This document shows, one piece after another, positions 22,421 to 29,934 of a DNA stretch of 34,313 nucleotides. The notes beneath the pieces were generated by a model. The model searched no databases. It worked only from the letters and a program-made list of their open reading frames with translations, and was not told where the DNA came from. Every line of letters begins with the position of its first letter. The stretch's first letter is position 1. Made by a program: the position numbers and the translations under genes. Origin of the DNA: Pseudomonas japonica (GTDB lineage Bacteria; Pseudomonadota; Gammaproteobacteria; Pseudomonadales; Pseudomonadaceae); contig NZ_FZOL01000040.1 of assembly GCF_900188455.1 (NCBI RefSeq), forward strand, positions 1 to 34,313. Direction: 5' to 3'.

Positions 22421-24094
22421 TTACGCCGCCTTCGCCGCCTGCTGACTCAGCGAGCGGTTCAGCGCACTGAACAGCGCCTTGAAGCTGGCGGTGGTGATGT
22501 TTTCATCGATGCCCACGCCATGCACCGGACGACCACCGGCGACACGCAGTTCGATGTACGCCGCGGCCTTGGCGTTGGTGCCGGCGCCGATGGCGTGTTC
22601 GTTGTAGTCCATGATCTCCACGGCTACCGGCAGGCCGGCCACCAGGGCTTCCAGGGCACCGTTGCCCTTGCCGCGCCAGTGCAGGGTGGTCTCGCCTTCG
22701 CCGGAGACTTCCACTTCCACCGCGCTGTGGCCGTTTTCTTCCTGCAGGCGATGGCTGACCAGCGCGTACGGGGAGTTGGCCTGCAGGTACTCGCGCTGCA
22801 GCAGTTTGTAGATCTGCTGCGCGGTCATTTCCAGGCCCAGGCGGTCGGTTTCACCCTGGACGACCTGGCTGAACTCGATCTGCATGCGGCGCGGCAGGCT
22901 GATGCCGTATTCCTGTTCCAGCAGGTAGGTGATACCGCCCTTGCCGGACTGGCTGTTGACGCGGATCACCGCCTCGTAGCTGCGGCCGATGTCGGCCGGG
23001 TCGATCGGCAGGTACGGCACTTCCCACAGTGCGTCGTCCTTCTGCTGGGAGAAGCCCTTGCGGATGGCGTCCTGGTGCGAGCCGGAGAACGCGGTGTGAA
23101 CCAGGTCGCCGACGTACGGGTGACGCGGGTGCACCGGCAACTGGTTGCACTCCTCGACCACCTTGCGCACGCCGTCGATGTCGGAGAAGTCCAGTTCTGG
23201 GTCGATGCCCTGGGTGTAGAGGTTCAGCGCCAGGGTCACCAGGTCGACGTTGCCAGTACGCTCGCCGTTGCCGAACAGGCAGCCTTCGGCGCGGTCGGCG
23301 CCAGCCATCAGGCCCAGCTCGGTGGCGGCGATGCCGGTGCCACGGTCGTTGTGGGTGTGCAGGCTGATGATCACGCTGTCACGACGGTTGACGTGACGGC
23401 AGAACCACTCGATCTGGTCGGCATAGATGTTCGGCGTCGAGACTTCGACGGTGGCCGGCAGGTTGAGGATGACCTTGTGTTCGGGGGTCGGGTTCCAGAC
23501 TTCGATGACCGCGTCGCAGACTTCCTTGGCGAACTCCAGTTCGGTGGCGCTGAAGGTCTCCGGCGAGTACTGGAAGGTCCACTGGGTTTGCGGCTGCTGG
23601 GCGGCGTACTTGACGAACAGCTTGGCCGCGTTCACCGCGATGTCCTTCACGCCCTGCTTGTCCTGGTTGAAGACGATGCGGCGGAACGACGGGCTGGTGG
23701 CGTTGTACAGGTGGACGATGGCCTTCTTCGCGCCGCGCAGCGATTCGAAGGTGCGCGCGATCAGGTCTTCGCGGGCCTGGGTCAGTACCTGGATGGTGGT
23801 GTCGTCAGGGATGTGGCCATCTTCGATCAGGGTGCGGACGAAGTCGAAGTCGGTCTGCGAGGCGGACGGGAACGACGCTTCGATTTCCTTCACGCCAACG
23901 CTGACCAGGGTCTTCCAGAAACGCAGTTTCTTTTCCGAATCCATCGGCTCGATCAGCGACTGGTTGCCGTCGCGCAGGTCGGAGCTGCACCAGATCGGCG
24001 CCTGGGTGATGGTCTTCGATGGCCAGGTGCGGTCAGGCAGGTCGATGGTCGGAAACGCGCGGTACTTCTTCGAAGGGTCTTTGAGCATGGTCAT
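22421..24094 (-). CDS. leuA: 2-Isopropylmalate synthase
   Basis: This 557-residue cytoplasmic enzyme condenses acetyl-CoA with 2-ketoisovalerate, the first committed step of leucine synthesis. The TIM-barrel domain has the active-site SSDLRDGNQSL (about 37-47), metal-binding HTHNDRGTGIA (about 246) and GNGERTGNVDLVTLAL. The C-terminal LeuA regulatory domain (about 430-557) provides leucine feedback inhibition. Length is that of the long proteobacterial form. AAGGA lies 8 nt before the ATG. It is monocistronic, with a terminator after it and a 322-nt leader region upstream that contains a small leucine-containing ORF, suggesting leucine control of expression. Confidence 0.96.
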   Translation of the reverse strand: MTMLKDPSKKYRAFPTIDLPDRTWPSKTITQAPIWCSSDLRDGNQSLIEPMDSEKKLRFWKTLVSVGVKEIEASFPSASQTDFDFVRTLIEDGHIPDDTTIQVLTQAREDLIARTFESLRGAKKAIVHLYNATSPSFRRIVFNQDKQGVKDIAVNAAKLFVKYAAQQPQTQWTFQYSPETFSATELEFAKEVCDAVIEVWNPTPEHKVILNLPATVEVSTPNIYADQIEWFCRHVNRRDSVIISLHTHNDRGTGIAATELGLMAGADRAEGCLFGNGERTGNVDLVTLALNLYTQGIDPELDFSDIDGVRKVVEECNQLPVHPRHPYVGDLVHTAFSGSHQDAIRKGFSQQKDDALWEVPYLPIDPADIGRSYEAVIRVNSQSGKGGITYLLEQEYGISLPRRMQIEFSQVVQGETDRLGLEMTAQQIYKLLQREYLQANSPYALVSHRLQEENGHSAVEVEVSGEGETTLHWRGKGNGALEALVAGLPVAVEIMDYNEHAIGAGTNAKAAAYIELRVAGGRPVHGVGIDENITTASFKALFSALNRSLSQQAAKAA

Positions 24095-24169
24095 GTGGGC
24101 AATCCTTGAATGCGGCCTGGAACGGGCCTGCCGAAACGAAATTTTTTTGGATGGGCGAGGCGACGCGGT

Positions 24170-24247
24170 TCAGCTTGGTAGTCGTGCACTGACCAGGCAA
24201 AGGCTGCGGTGTTGACGAAGGCGGATGATGGTTTCAAAGGTTTTCAT
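24170..24247 (-). CDS. Candidate leuA leader peptide (25 residues, four Leu codons)
   Basis: An ATG at 24247 opens a 25-codon reading frame that ends 75 nt before leuA. The peptide begins MKTFETIIRLRQHRS and continues LCLVSARLPS. Its leucine codons are CTT, CTT, CTG and CTA; CTT and CTA are rare in this genome, where CTG and CTC dominate, as expected for a translation sensor of charged tRNA-Leu. AGGG lies about 8 nt upstream of the ATG. Downstream I see a weak stem (GCCTGGT / ACCAAGC, overlapping the ORF end) and no hairpin with a U-run, so classical attenuation is not proven. It lies between the terminator at 24354-24384 and leuA, on the same strand. Function is inference. Confidence 0.5.
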   Translation of the reverse strand: MKTFETIIRLRQHRSLCLVSARLPS

Positions 24248-24353
24248 GCCCTCAACCCTAACCAGTGGGGTGAAAGATGGCAAGCACCTCGAAAAAATTG
24301 ATAGAAATGTGCGGAAACCTGGTTTTATCGGCATTTAATCGCGCATGGAAAGC

Positions 24354-24384
24354 AAAAAGACCGCGCCAGTTGCGCGGTCTTTTT
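24354..24384 (-). terminator. Intrinsic terminator of the xseA-M23 peptidase unit
   Basis: A 13-bp stem, AAAAAGACCGCGC / GCGCGGTCTTTTT, with a 5-nt loop gives a U-rich end on the minus strand. It begins 33 nt past the peptidase stop codon and, being symmetrical, could work in both directions. Confidence 0.88.
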
Positions 24385-24416
24385 GATTGGCGCAAGGGCG
24401 CCGTTCGGCTTGTTGC

Positions 24417-25241
24417 TCAGGGCTGGAAGGCACCGATGAAAATCGCCGGATCGACCCGCGCATCGTTGAGGCTGACGTTCCAGTGCATGTGCGGGCCGGT
24501 GGCGCGCCCGGTGGAACCGACCTTGCCGACCACCGCGCCGCGGCTCAGGACCTGGCCGGTCCGCACGTCGATCTTCGACAGGTGGCAGAACATGCTGATG
24601 AAGCCCTGGCCGTGGTCGACGAACACGGTGTTGCCGTTGAAGAAGTAGTTGCCGGTGAGGATCACCTTGCCGTTGGCCGGGGTCTTGATCGGGGTGCCGG
24701 CCGGCACCGCGAAGTCCAGGCCGGAGTGCGGGTTGCGCTCCTCGCCGTTGAAGAAGCGGCGCACGCCGAAACGGCTCGACAGCGGGCCGGACACCGGTTT
24801 GTCCAGCAGCAGGTTGCTCGGTGTGCCGGGGCTGAAGCTGCGGTAGGCCTTCAACTGCTCGGCCAGTTCGGCATCGATGCGCTTGAGGTCGGCCGGGTTC
24901 GGGTTGACCTGGCGCTGGTTCTTCAGGGTGATGCGTTGTTCCTGGTATTGCTTGCTGCCGACGCTGAAGCTCAGGTTGCGGTTGCCCTGGACGAGGGTGG
25001 CGGTGCCGGGCTTCTGGGTCAGCGGCAGGCCGACGATGGCCAGCCAGTTGGCGCCTTCCTTCACCACCAGCACCGGTTTGCCGTCGAAGCGGGCGGTCAG
25101 CGGCTGGGCCGAGGGGCCGAGGTCGACCACGGCGACGCCGCCGGGCACCGGCTTGTTCAGCTGGCGGGTGATGTAGCTGGCCTGGGCGGCGCTGGCGAAG
25201 CCCAGGCAGAGCAGGAACAGGGAAACGAGCAGTCGTGGCAT
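24417..25241 (-). CDS. Secreted M23-family (LytM) metallopeptidase
   Basis: This 274-residue protein has a signal peptide, MPRLLVSLFLLCLGFASAAQA, so it acts in the periplasm. A cell-wall endopeptidase role is suggested by the C-terminal LytM domain: the metal ligands HSGLD (about 171-175) and HMHW (about 250-253) and the second catalytic His in MFCHLSK are all present, so it should be catalytically competent rather than an activator-only LytM protein. The N-terminal half (about 22-130) has beta-rich repeats of unknown role. It starts 3 nt after the xseA stop, so the pair is a tight operon. It may cut peptide cross-links in peptidoglycan; substrate not determined from sequence. Confidence 0.9.
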   Translation of the reverse strand: MPRLLVSLFLLCLGFASAAQASYITRQLNKPVPGGVAVVDLGPSAQPLTARFDGKPVLVVKEGANWLAIVGLPLTQKPGTATLVQGNRNLSFSVGSKQYQEQRITLKNQRQVNPNPADLKRIDAELAEQLKAYRSFSPGTPSNLLLDKPVSGPLSSRFGVRRFFNGEERNPHSGLDFAVPAGTPIKTPANGKVILTGNYFFNGNTVFVDHGQGFISMFCHLSKIDVRTGQVLSRGAVVGKVGSTGRATGPHMHWNVSLNDARVDPAIFIGAFQP

Positions 25242-25244
25242 GTG

Positions 25245-26624
25245 TCAGTCCAGAAGGGAAAGCGTGACCGGAGTCTGGTGATTGTCTTCGACTCGCACCA
25301 GCAGTTCGCCTTCGCCGAGGCGGGCTTTCAGGCGCTGGCCGTTGTGGGTCTGCGCGGCGCTGCGGATGGCCTGGCCGCGTTCGTCGAGCAGGATGCTGTA
25401 GCCGCGGCCGAGGGTGGCCAGCGGGCTGACCAGTTCGAGCATCTGCACCTGGGCCTGGAGGCGCTGGCGACGGTCCTTGAGGGTGTCGCGCATGGCTTTG
25501 GGCAGGCGTTCGGCGAGGTTGTCCAGGCGCTGCTTGAGCAGGGCCAGGGTGCGTCCCGGATGCTGCGCGGCGAGGCGTGTGTCGAGGCGCGCGAGGCGCT
25601 CGCGGCGCTGGTTGAGACGCTGCTCGAAGGCGCGGCGCAGGCGCATGTCCAGGTCGTCGAGGCGCTGGGCCTGCTGACGCAGGCGCTCGCCGGGGTGCCG
25701 CAGGCGCCGGGTCAGACCGTCGAGGCGCAGGCGGTCGTGCACCAGGCGGTTCTGCATGCGCAGCAGCAGGCGTCGTTGCAGGCTTTCCAGGCGCCGTTGC
25801 AGGTCGCTGCTGTCCGGCGCCAGCAGCTCGGCGGCCGCGGACGGGGTAGGGGCGCGGACGTCGGCGACGAAGTCACTGATGGAAACATCGGTTTCATGCC
25901 CGACGGCGCTGACGATCGGTGTCACGCAGGCGGCGATGGCGCGGGCCACGGCTTCCTCGTTGAAGCACCAGAGGTCTTCCAGCGAGCCGCCGCCACGGGC
26001 CAGGATCAAGGCATCGAAGCCCTGGGCATCGGCCTTCTCGATGGCACGGACGATCTGCGCGATGGCCTCGCGGCCCTGCACGGCGGTGGGCAGCAGGTTC
26101 AGTTCGACCTGTGGCGCGCGGCGGCGGAACACGCTGATGATGTCGCGGATCACCGCGCCGGTGGGCGAACTGATGATGCCGATGCGCTGCGGGTGGGCGG
26201 GCAGGGGGCGTTTGCGTTCGGCGGCGAACAGGCCTTCGGCGCCGAGCTTCTCCTTCAATGCCTCGAAGGCCAGGCGCAGGGCGCCGTCGCCGGCCGGCTC
26301 GACGGTGTCGAGGATCAGCTGGTAGTCGCCGCGCCCTTCGAACAACGAGACCTTGCCGCGGACCTTGACCGCCAGGCCATCGCGCAGGGCCTGGCGGACC
26401 CGCGCGGCGTTGTTGCGAAACAGCGCACAGCGCACCTGGGCGCCGCTGTCCTTGAGGGTGAAGTAGACATGGCCGGAAGCCGGACGGGCGAGGTTGGATA
26501 TCTCGCCTTCGACCCAGATGCTGCTGAAGACATCTTCCAGCAGCACGCGGGCGCGGCCGTTGAGTTGGCTGACGGTGAGCACTTCACGGTCGAGGCCGAG
26601 GCGTTCGAAAGGGTCTCTGATCAT
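25245..26624 (-). CDS. xseA: Exodeoxyribonuclease VII large subunit
   Basis: This 459-residue protein is the catalytic subunit of the single-strand-specific exonuclease VII, which works with several small XseB subunits (not in this window). The N-terminal OB-fold reads LTVSQLNGRARVLLEDVFSSIWVEGEIS and HVYFTLKD. The catalytic core includes ISSPTGAVIRDI, ILARGGGSLEDLWCFN (about 203-218) and AVGHETDVSISDFVAD. A long Leu/Arg/Gln-rich coiled coil (about 270-400) and the C-terminal LGRGYSIL follow. Length is normal. A TATAGT about 9 nt upstream of the ATG hints at a very short leader. It is coupled to the M23 peptidase gene. Confidence 0.96.
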   Translation of the reverse strand: MIRDPFERLGLDREVLTVSQLNGRARVLLEDVFSSIWVEGEISNLARPASGHVYFTLKDSGAQVRCALFRNNAARVRQALRDGLAVKVRGKVSLFEGRGDYQLILDTVEPAGDGALRLAFEALKEKLGAEGLFAAERKRPLPAHPQRIGIISSPTGAVIRDIISVFRRRAPQVELNLLPTAVQGREAIAQIVRAIEKADAQGFDALILARGGGSLEDLWCFNEEAVARAIAACVTPIVSAVGHETDVSISDFVADVRAPTPSAAAELLAPDSSDLQRRLESLQRRLLLRMQNRLVHDRLRLDGLTRRLRHPGERLRQQAQRLDDLDMRLRRAFEQRLNQRRERLARLDTRLAAQHPGRTLALLKQRLDNLAERLPKAMRDTLKDRRQRLQAQVQMLELVSPLATLGRGYSILLDERGQAIRSAAQTHNGQRLKARLGEGELLVRVEDNHQTPVTLSLLD

Positions 26625-26683
26625 GGGGCGGCACTATAAAGGATCGCTGGGGCGGGTGTCGTGTGCGGCGCGCTTTCGATCTT

Positions 26684-27442
26684 TCATCGATGATCGCAAG
26701 CCTGACTGCCGGCGTTGTCCTCCAGCGCCCAGCCACGAATCCGCCGCACGTTGTCGTTGAGCGCCTTGTAGAAAAAGTTGCGGTACAGCCAGCCTCTCAC
26801 CCCGCTCAGGTTGGTCTGGTGTTCGCGGTAGAAGTCATCCGGCGCGGCATACAGACCAAGCTCCCGGGCGATCCCCTCGCGCTGGATGTAGGTGTCGCGC
26901 CCGGTCCACTGCACTGCGGGTTCGGCCAGACACGGTGTGGCCACGGCATAACCGAGAAACGCGTGCCGGCAGTCGCTGAACCTGTTCTGCACCGCGCGCA
27001 GGTAGCGCTTGTCGAGGATCACGCCTTCCAGCACCACCCAGCGGCCCTGCAGGTCGACCTCGACCCAGGTGTGCAGGATCTCCCGTGGCGCCATGACATA
27101 GACGAACGCGGTCATCGCACCTTTCTGCAGGCGTTTGTCGATGGTGAAGGCGCGCAAGCGGCAGGCAATGCCCAGGGCGCGCAGCAGAGCCATCAGCAGG
27201 TTCGACTTGGTATTGCAGTGACCCAGGCCCTCTTCGAGGATCGCCGACGCCGGCAGGCTGTCGGCCCCGGCGTTGTAGCCGAACAGAATCTCGTCGCGGC
27301 AATACTCGTAGACGGCGCGTGCGGCCTGTTCCGCCGGCAGCGTGCGCCAGCCGCGGGCCTCGATGAGGCGAGTGATTGGCGGGGCATCGAAATCGAGTAT
27401 CCCGGTGCGTTGCAGATAGTTCGGATCCTGGTGCGTGTTCAT
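26684..27442 (-). CDS. Transglutaminase-like cysteine protein of unknown function
   Basis: This 252-residue protein has the transglutaminase-like (papain-fold) core: Cys76 in EEGLGHCNTKSNLLMALLRALGI, His124 in EILHTWVEVD and a likely Asp144 in GVILDKRYL. Members of this superfamily are proteases, amidases or acyl transferases; the substrate here cannot be read. No signal peptide or membrane segment is evident, so it is probably cytoplasmic. The ATG has GGGAGG 6 nt upstream. Directly before it is a MerR-type promoter dyad (27467-27497), so it seems to be an inducible gene run by a regulator not present here. It may be a single-gene unit; xseA starts only 60 nt further on. Confidence 0.85.
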   Translation of the reverse strand: MNTHQDPNYLQRTGILDFDAPPITRLIEARGWRTLPAEQAARAVYEYCRDEILFGYNAGADSLPASAILEEGLGHCNTKSNLLMALLRALGIACRLRAFTIDKRLQKGAMTAFVYVMAPREILHTWVEVDLQGRWVVLEGVILDKRYLRAVQNRFSDCRHAFLGYAVATPCLAEPAVQWTGRDTYIQREGIARELGLYAAPDDFYREHQTNLSGVRGWLYRNFFYKALNDNVRRIRGWALEDNAGSQACDHR

Positions 27443-27466
27443 GGCAGACCTCCCTGGTTTTGCCGA

Positions 27467-27497
27467 AGCATGGACCTTGTAGCTACTTCAGGGTCAA
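27467..27497 (-). promoter_or_regulatory. MerR-family type promoter/operator of the transglutaminase-like gene
   Basis: On the minus strand TTGACC (27497-27492) and CATGCT (27472-27467) are separated by 19 nt, the long spacer typical of MerR-regulated promoters. The spacer holds a dyad, ACCCTGAAG-TAG-CTACAAGGT (27474-27494), symmetrical in 7 of 9 positions per arm. This resembles operators of the CadR/PbrR/ZntR/CueR group. It predicts a start near 27460 and a leader of about 18 nt. The dyad overlaps the last codon of the upstream LysR gene. Confidence 0.7.
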
Positions 27498-28387
27498 GCG
27501 TCGCGGCTGTCATGCAGATGACCAAGGAATTGTCTGACCAGCGGCCCGGCATCGCGCCGGTAGGCTATCGCCACCGTACTGATGCAACCCGGGTCGGACA
27601 GGGGAATGAAACGCAGCGACGCCGGGGCGATGTCCTGCATGCAGCGCGGCAGCAGGGCAATGCCGAAGCCGGCCTGGATCAGTTGCAACTGGGTGGTCTT
27701 GCGTGACACCACCCGCGCTGGCCGCGGGAAATAGCCGGCGGCCATGCACAGTTCCGCCGACAGGTAGCTCAGCCCGCCGCGCTGGCGATGGGGGATGGAG
27801 ATGAAGGCTTCGTCGCGCAGTTCGTCCAGGCTGACGCTGGCCTTTTCGGCCAGTGGATGGGATTCGGCCACGGCGAGCAGCAGGGGTTCCTCCAGCAGCG
27901 GCTCGACGCACAGCCCCTCATGCTGGCGCAGCACCGGCAGGCGCAGCAGGCCGATATCCAGGCGGCCCTCGGCCAGTTCTTCGAGCTGGCCCTCCGAGGA
28001 AAGCTGGGCTATTTCCATGGATACCCCGGTGTTGTCGTGCAGATAGCCGCTGACCCGTCGCAGCAGCGTGCCGGTCAGCGGCACGGTGCTGGAATGGCTC
28101 AGGCGCAGGCCGCCGCGCAGGCCCTGGCCGACGGCGCGGGCCAGGTCGCTGGCCTTTTCCAGGTCCTGCAGCAGATTGCGTGCCCGCGGCAGAAAGGCCA
28201 CGCCCGCCGCGGTCAGGCGTGGCTGGCGTGCCGTGCGTTCGAACAGCAGGGTGTCCAGTTGCTGTTCGAGTTCACGGACCTGCCGGCTCAGGGCCGACTG
28301 GGCGATGTACAGGCGTTCGGCGGCGGCACTGAAGCTGCCGCTTTCGGCGATTTCGACGAAGTAGCGCAACTGGCGGGTAGAGATCAT
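27494..28387 (-). CDS. LysR-family transcriptional regulator
   Basis: This 297-residue regulator has the LysR N-terminal helix-turn-helix (MISTRQLRYFVEIAESG, AAAERLYIAQSALSRQVRELEQQL) and a type-2 periplasmic-binding-like effector domain (about 90-290, LRLSHSSTVPLTGTLL, DIGLLRLPV). It is divergent from the TauE/SafE exporter gene across 103 nt and probably controls it. Inverted motifs in that gap (GGC-GATATT-GCC near 28415-28426; TGCC-N8-GGCA) are possible binding sites. The ligand is unknown. The closest groups are aromatic-acid type LysR proteins (CatR/BenM-like arrangement), a weak inference. Confidence 0.9.
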   Translation of the reverse strand: MISTRQLRYFVEIAESGSFSAAAERLYIAQSALSRQVRELEQQLDTLLFERTARQPRLTAAGVAFLPRARNLLQDLEKASDLARAVGQGLRGGLRLSHSSTVPLTGTLLRRVSGYLHDNTGVSMEIAQLSSEGQLEELAEGRLDIGLLRLPVLRQHEGLCVEPLLEEPLLLAVAESHPLAEKASVSLDELRDEAFISIPHRQRGGLSYLSAELCMAAGYFPRPARVVSRKTTQLQLIQAGFGIALLPRCMQDIAPASLRFIPLSDPGCISTVAIAYRRDAGPLVRQFLGHLHDSRDA

Positions 28388-28490
28388 GAGCTATGCCGTT
28401 TCGAGATGGCTGATGGCGATATTGCCTATTGGTCGGCATGGCTGTCGACTGGTTAAGGTGTGTTGAACCCATTGCCAAGGTGCTGCCCGG

Positions 28491-29267
28491 ATGCTCTCGA
28501 CCCTGTTCGCCCAACTGCCGTTTTCCGCGCTCGACTGGCTGCCGATCCTGCTCGGTGTGGCCGCGGCCTATGTGGTGTTCGGCATCGCCGGGTTCGGTAC
28601 CGCGCTGGTCGCGGGGCCGGTGCTGATCAATTTCATGCCGCTGTCGCGGATCATCCCGCTGCTGGTGCTGCTGGATTTCGTCGCCGCTTTCGGCAACTGG
28701 CTGCCGGCGCGCAAAGCCGTGGCCAGGGGCGAGCTGCTGCGCCTGTTGCCGTTCATGGCCCTAGGCTGCACCCTTGGCGTGGTGTTCCTGCTCAACCTGC
28801 ATGCTGATGTGCTGATGCTGTTGATGGGGCTGTTCGTCAGTGCCTATGCGCTGTACAGCCTGGCGGTGAAGGTCAGGCCCGCCAACCTGGCGCCGGCCTG
28901 GGCGGTGCCGACGGGGACCCTGGGCGGGCTGTTCGGCGCCTTGTTCGGCAGCGGTGGCTTTCTCTATGCGCTGTATCTGAATGCGCGGCTGCCCTCCACC
29001 GAGCAGGCGCGGGCCACCCAGAGCGCGCTGATCAGTTGCAGCACGGTGGTGCGCCTGAGCCTGTTCCTGATCGCCGGGGTCTACGCCGACTGGCCGCTGC
29101 TGCTCCTGGCCCTGTGCCTGTTGCCGATGATGCTCCTGGGCCTGCGCATCGGTCGCCGGCTGACCCTGAACATGTCGCGGGAAGCCTTCGTGCGCCTGGT
29201 CACCTGGCTGGTGCTGGCCAGTGGCGTGGCGCTGATCGGACGCTACCTGAGTCAGGTAAACTGGTGA
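28491..29267 (+). CDS. TauE/SafE-family (sulfite/organic anion) exporter
   Basis: This inner-membrane protein of 258 residues has about eight hydrophobic helices in two halves, with the family-like motifs GFGTALVAGPVL in the first and GSGGFLYALYL in the second. Family members export sulfite, sulfoacetate, taurine-related or other small anions; the substrate is not evident. AAGG lies 10 nt before the ATG. It is divergent from the LysR gene, which probably responds to the exported compound. A conserved unknown gene follows after 24 nt and could be co-transcribed. Confidence 0.88.
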   Translation: MLSTLFAQLPFSALDWLPILLGVAAAYVVFGIAGFGTALVAGPVLINFMPLSRIIPLLVLLDFVAAFGNWLPARKAVARGELLRLLPFMALGCTLGVVFLLNLHADVLMLLMGLFVSAYALYSLAVKVRPANLAPAWAVPTGTLGGLFGALFGSGGFLYALYLNARLPSTEQARATQSALISCSTVVRLSLFLIAGVYADWPLLLLALCLLPMMLLGLRIGRRLTLNMSREAFVRLVTWLVLASGVALIGRYLSQVNW

Positions 29268-29291
29268 CTTTTCACCGACCCGACCGCTGTC

Positions 29292-29849
29292 ATGATCACC
29301 CAGAGCATCATCGTTCCCCGCATGTCCTCCATCCCCGTGCACGAAGCCCGTGCCCGGGCCATCCTGCGCTGGCTGGTGCGCGAGAAGATCGTCGAGGAAA
29401 GCCTCAGCACCTGCGGCGCCACCGGCAACCGCATGGGCCACGCCATCGCCGAGGGCGCGCGCAAGATCGTCGAACGCCCCGAGCTGCTGCCGTTCGGCAA
29501 GCGCTTCAATGGCCTGGAGATCGTCACCAAGCGCTGCATCTATACGCCGAACGAGGACTTTCTCGAAGAAGCGGGCTGCCCGGAGTGCCGCCAGGAGATC
29601 GGCGAGGCCCTGTTCGACAGTCTGGAGACGTGGATGCCGGCGCAGACCGACAACTTCATCTGCCCCGAATGCGCCCACGAAGACGACATCAACGGCTTCC
29701 TGTTTCTTCAGCCATGTGCCTTTTCCAACCTGGGCTTCATCTTCAACGGGTGGGCCGACGCCGGTTTCAGGCCGGCCTTCCTCGATGCCTTCGCCGACTG
29801 GCTGGACCAGCCGGTGGCGGTGGTGCGGGTGAAGCTGTCGGGCAACTGA
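29292..29849 (+). CDS. Conserved protein of unknown function with two CPEC motifs
   Basis: This 185-residue cytoplasmic protein is not assigned a function. It has two CPEC pairs (Cys96/Cys99 and Cys124/Cys127), likely a zinc ribbon, between an N-terminal helical part (RARAILRWLVREKIVEE) and a C-terminal hydrophobic-acidic part. Similar Pseudomonas proteins are sometimes labelled 'sugar ABC transporter ATPase', but there is no Walker A, signature or Walker B here, so that name is unsupported. The ATG at 29292 and another at 29322 (MSSIPVHEAR) both lack a clear Shine-Dalgarno. It lies between the TauE-like gene and the guaB promoter. Confidence 0.75.
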   Translation: MITQSIIVPRMSSIPVHEARARAILRWLVREKIVEESLSTCGATGNRMGHAIAEGARKIVERPELLPFGKRFNGLEIVTKRCIYTPNEDFLEEAGCPECRQEIGEALFDSLETWMPAQTDNFICPECAHEDDINGFLFLQPCAFSNLGFIFNGWADAGFRPAFLDAFADWLDQPVAVVRVKLSGN

Positions 29850-29868
29850 CCGAAGGCCCATCTTTACA

Positions 29869-29897
29869 TTGAGCGAATCGGCGCGCATGAGTATAAT
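29869..29897 (+). promoter_or_regulatory. guaB promoter
   Basis: TTGAGC (29869-29874) and a consensus TATAAT (29892-29897) are spaced by 17 nt. The predicted start near 29904 gives a leader of about 30 nt to the ATG at 29935. Confidence 0.8.
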
Positions 29898-29934
29898 GGC
29901 GCGCTTCCATTTTTCCCGCCCGGGAGCCCCCGCG

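Noticed and set aside
24255..24283. TTGCCA-N17-TAGGGT as the leuA promoter
   Set aside because: The -10 matches poorly, and the start would fall on the leader ATG itself; not strong enough to list as a feature.
29869..29934. N-terminal extension of GuaB
   Set aside because: These codons coincide with the guaB -35/-10 promoter and add no conserved residues; the family start MLRISQEALTFDD is at 29935.
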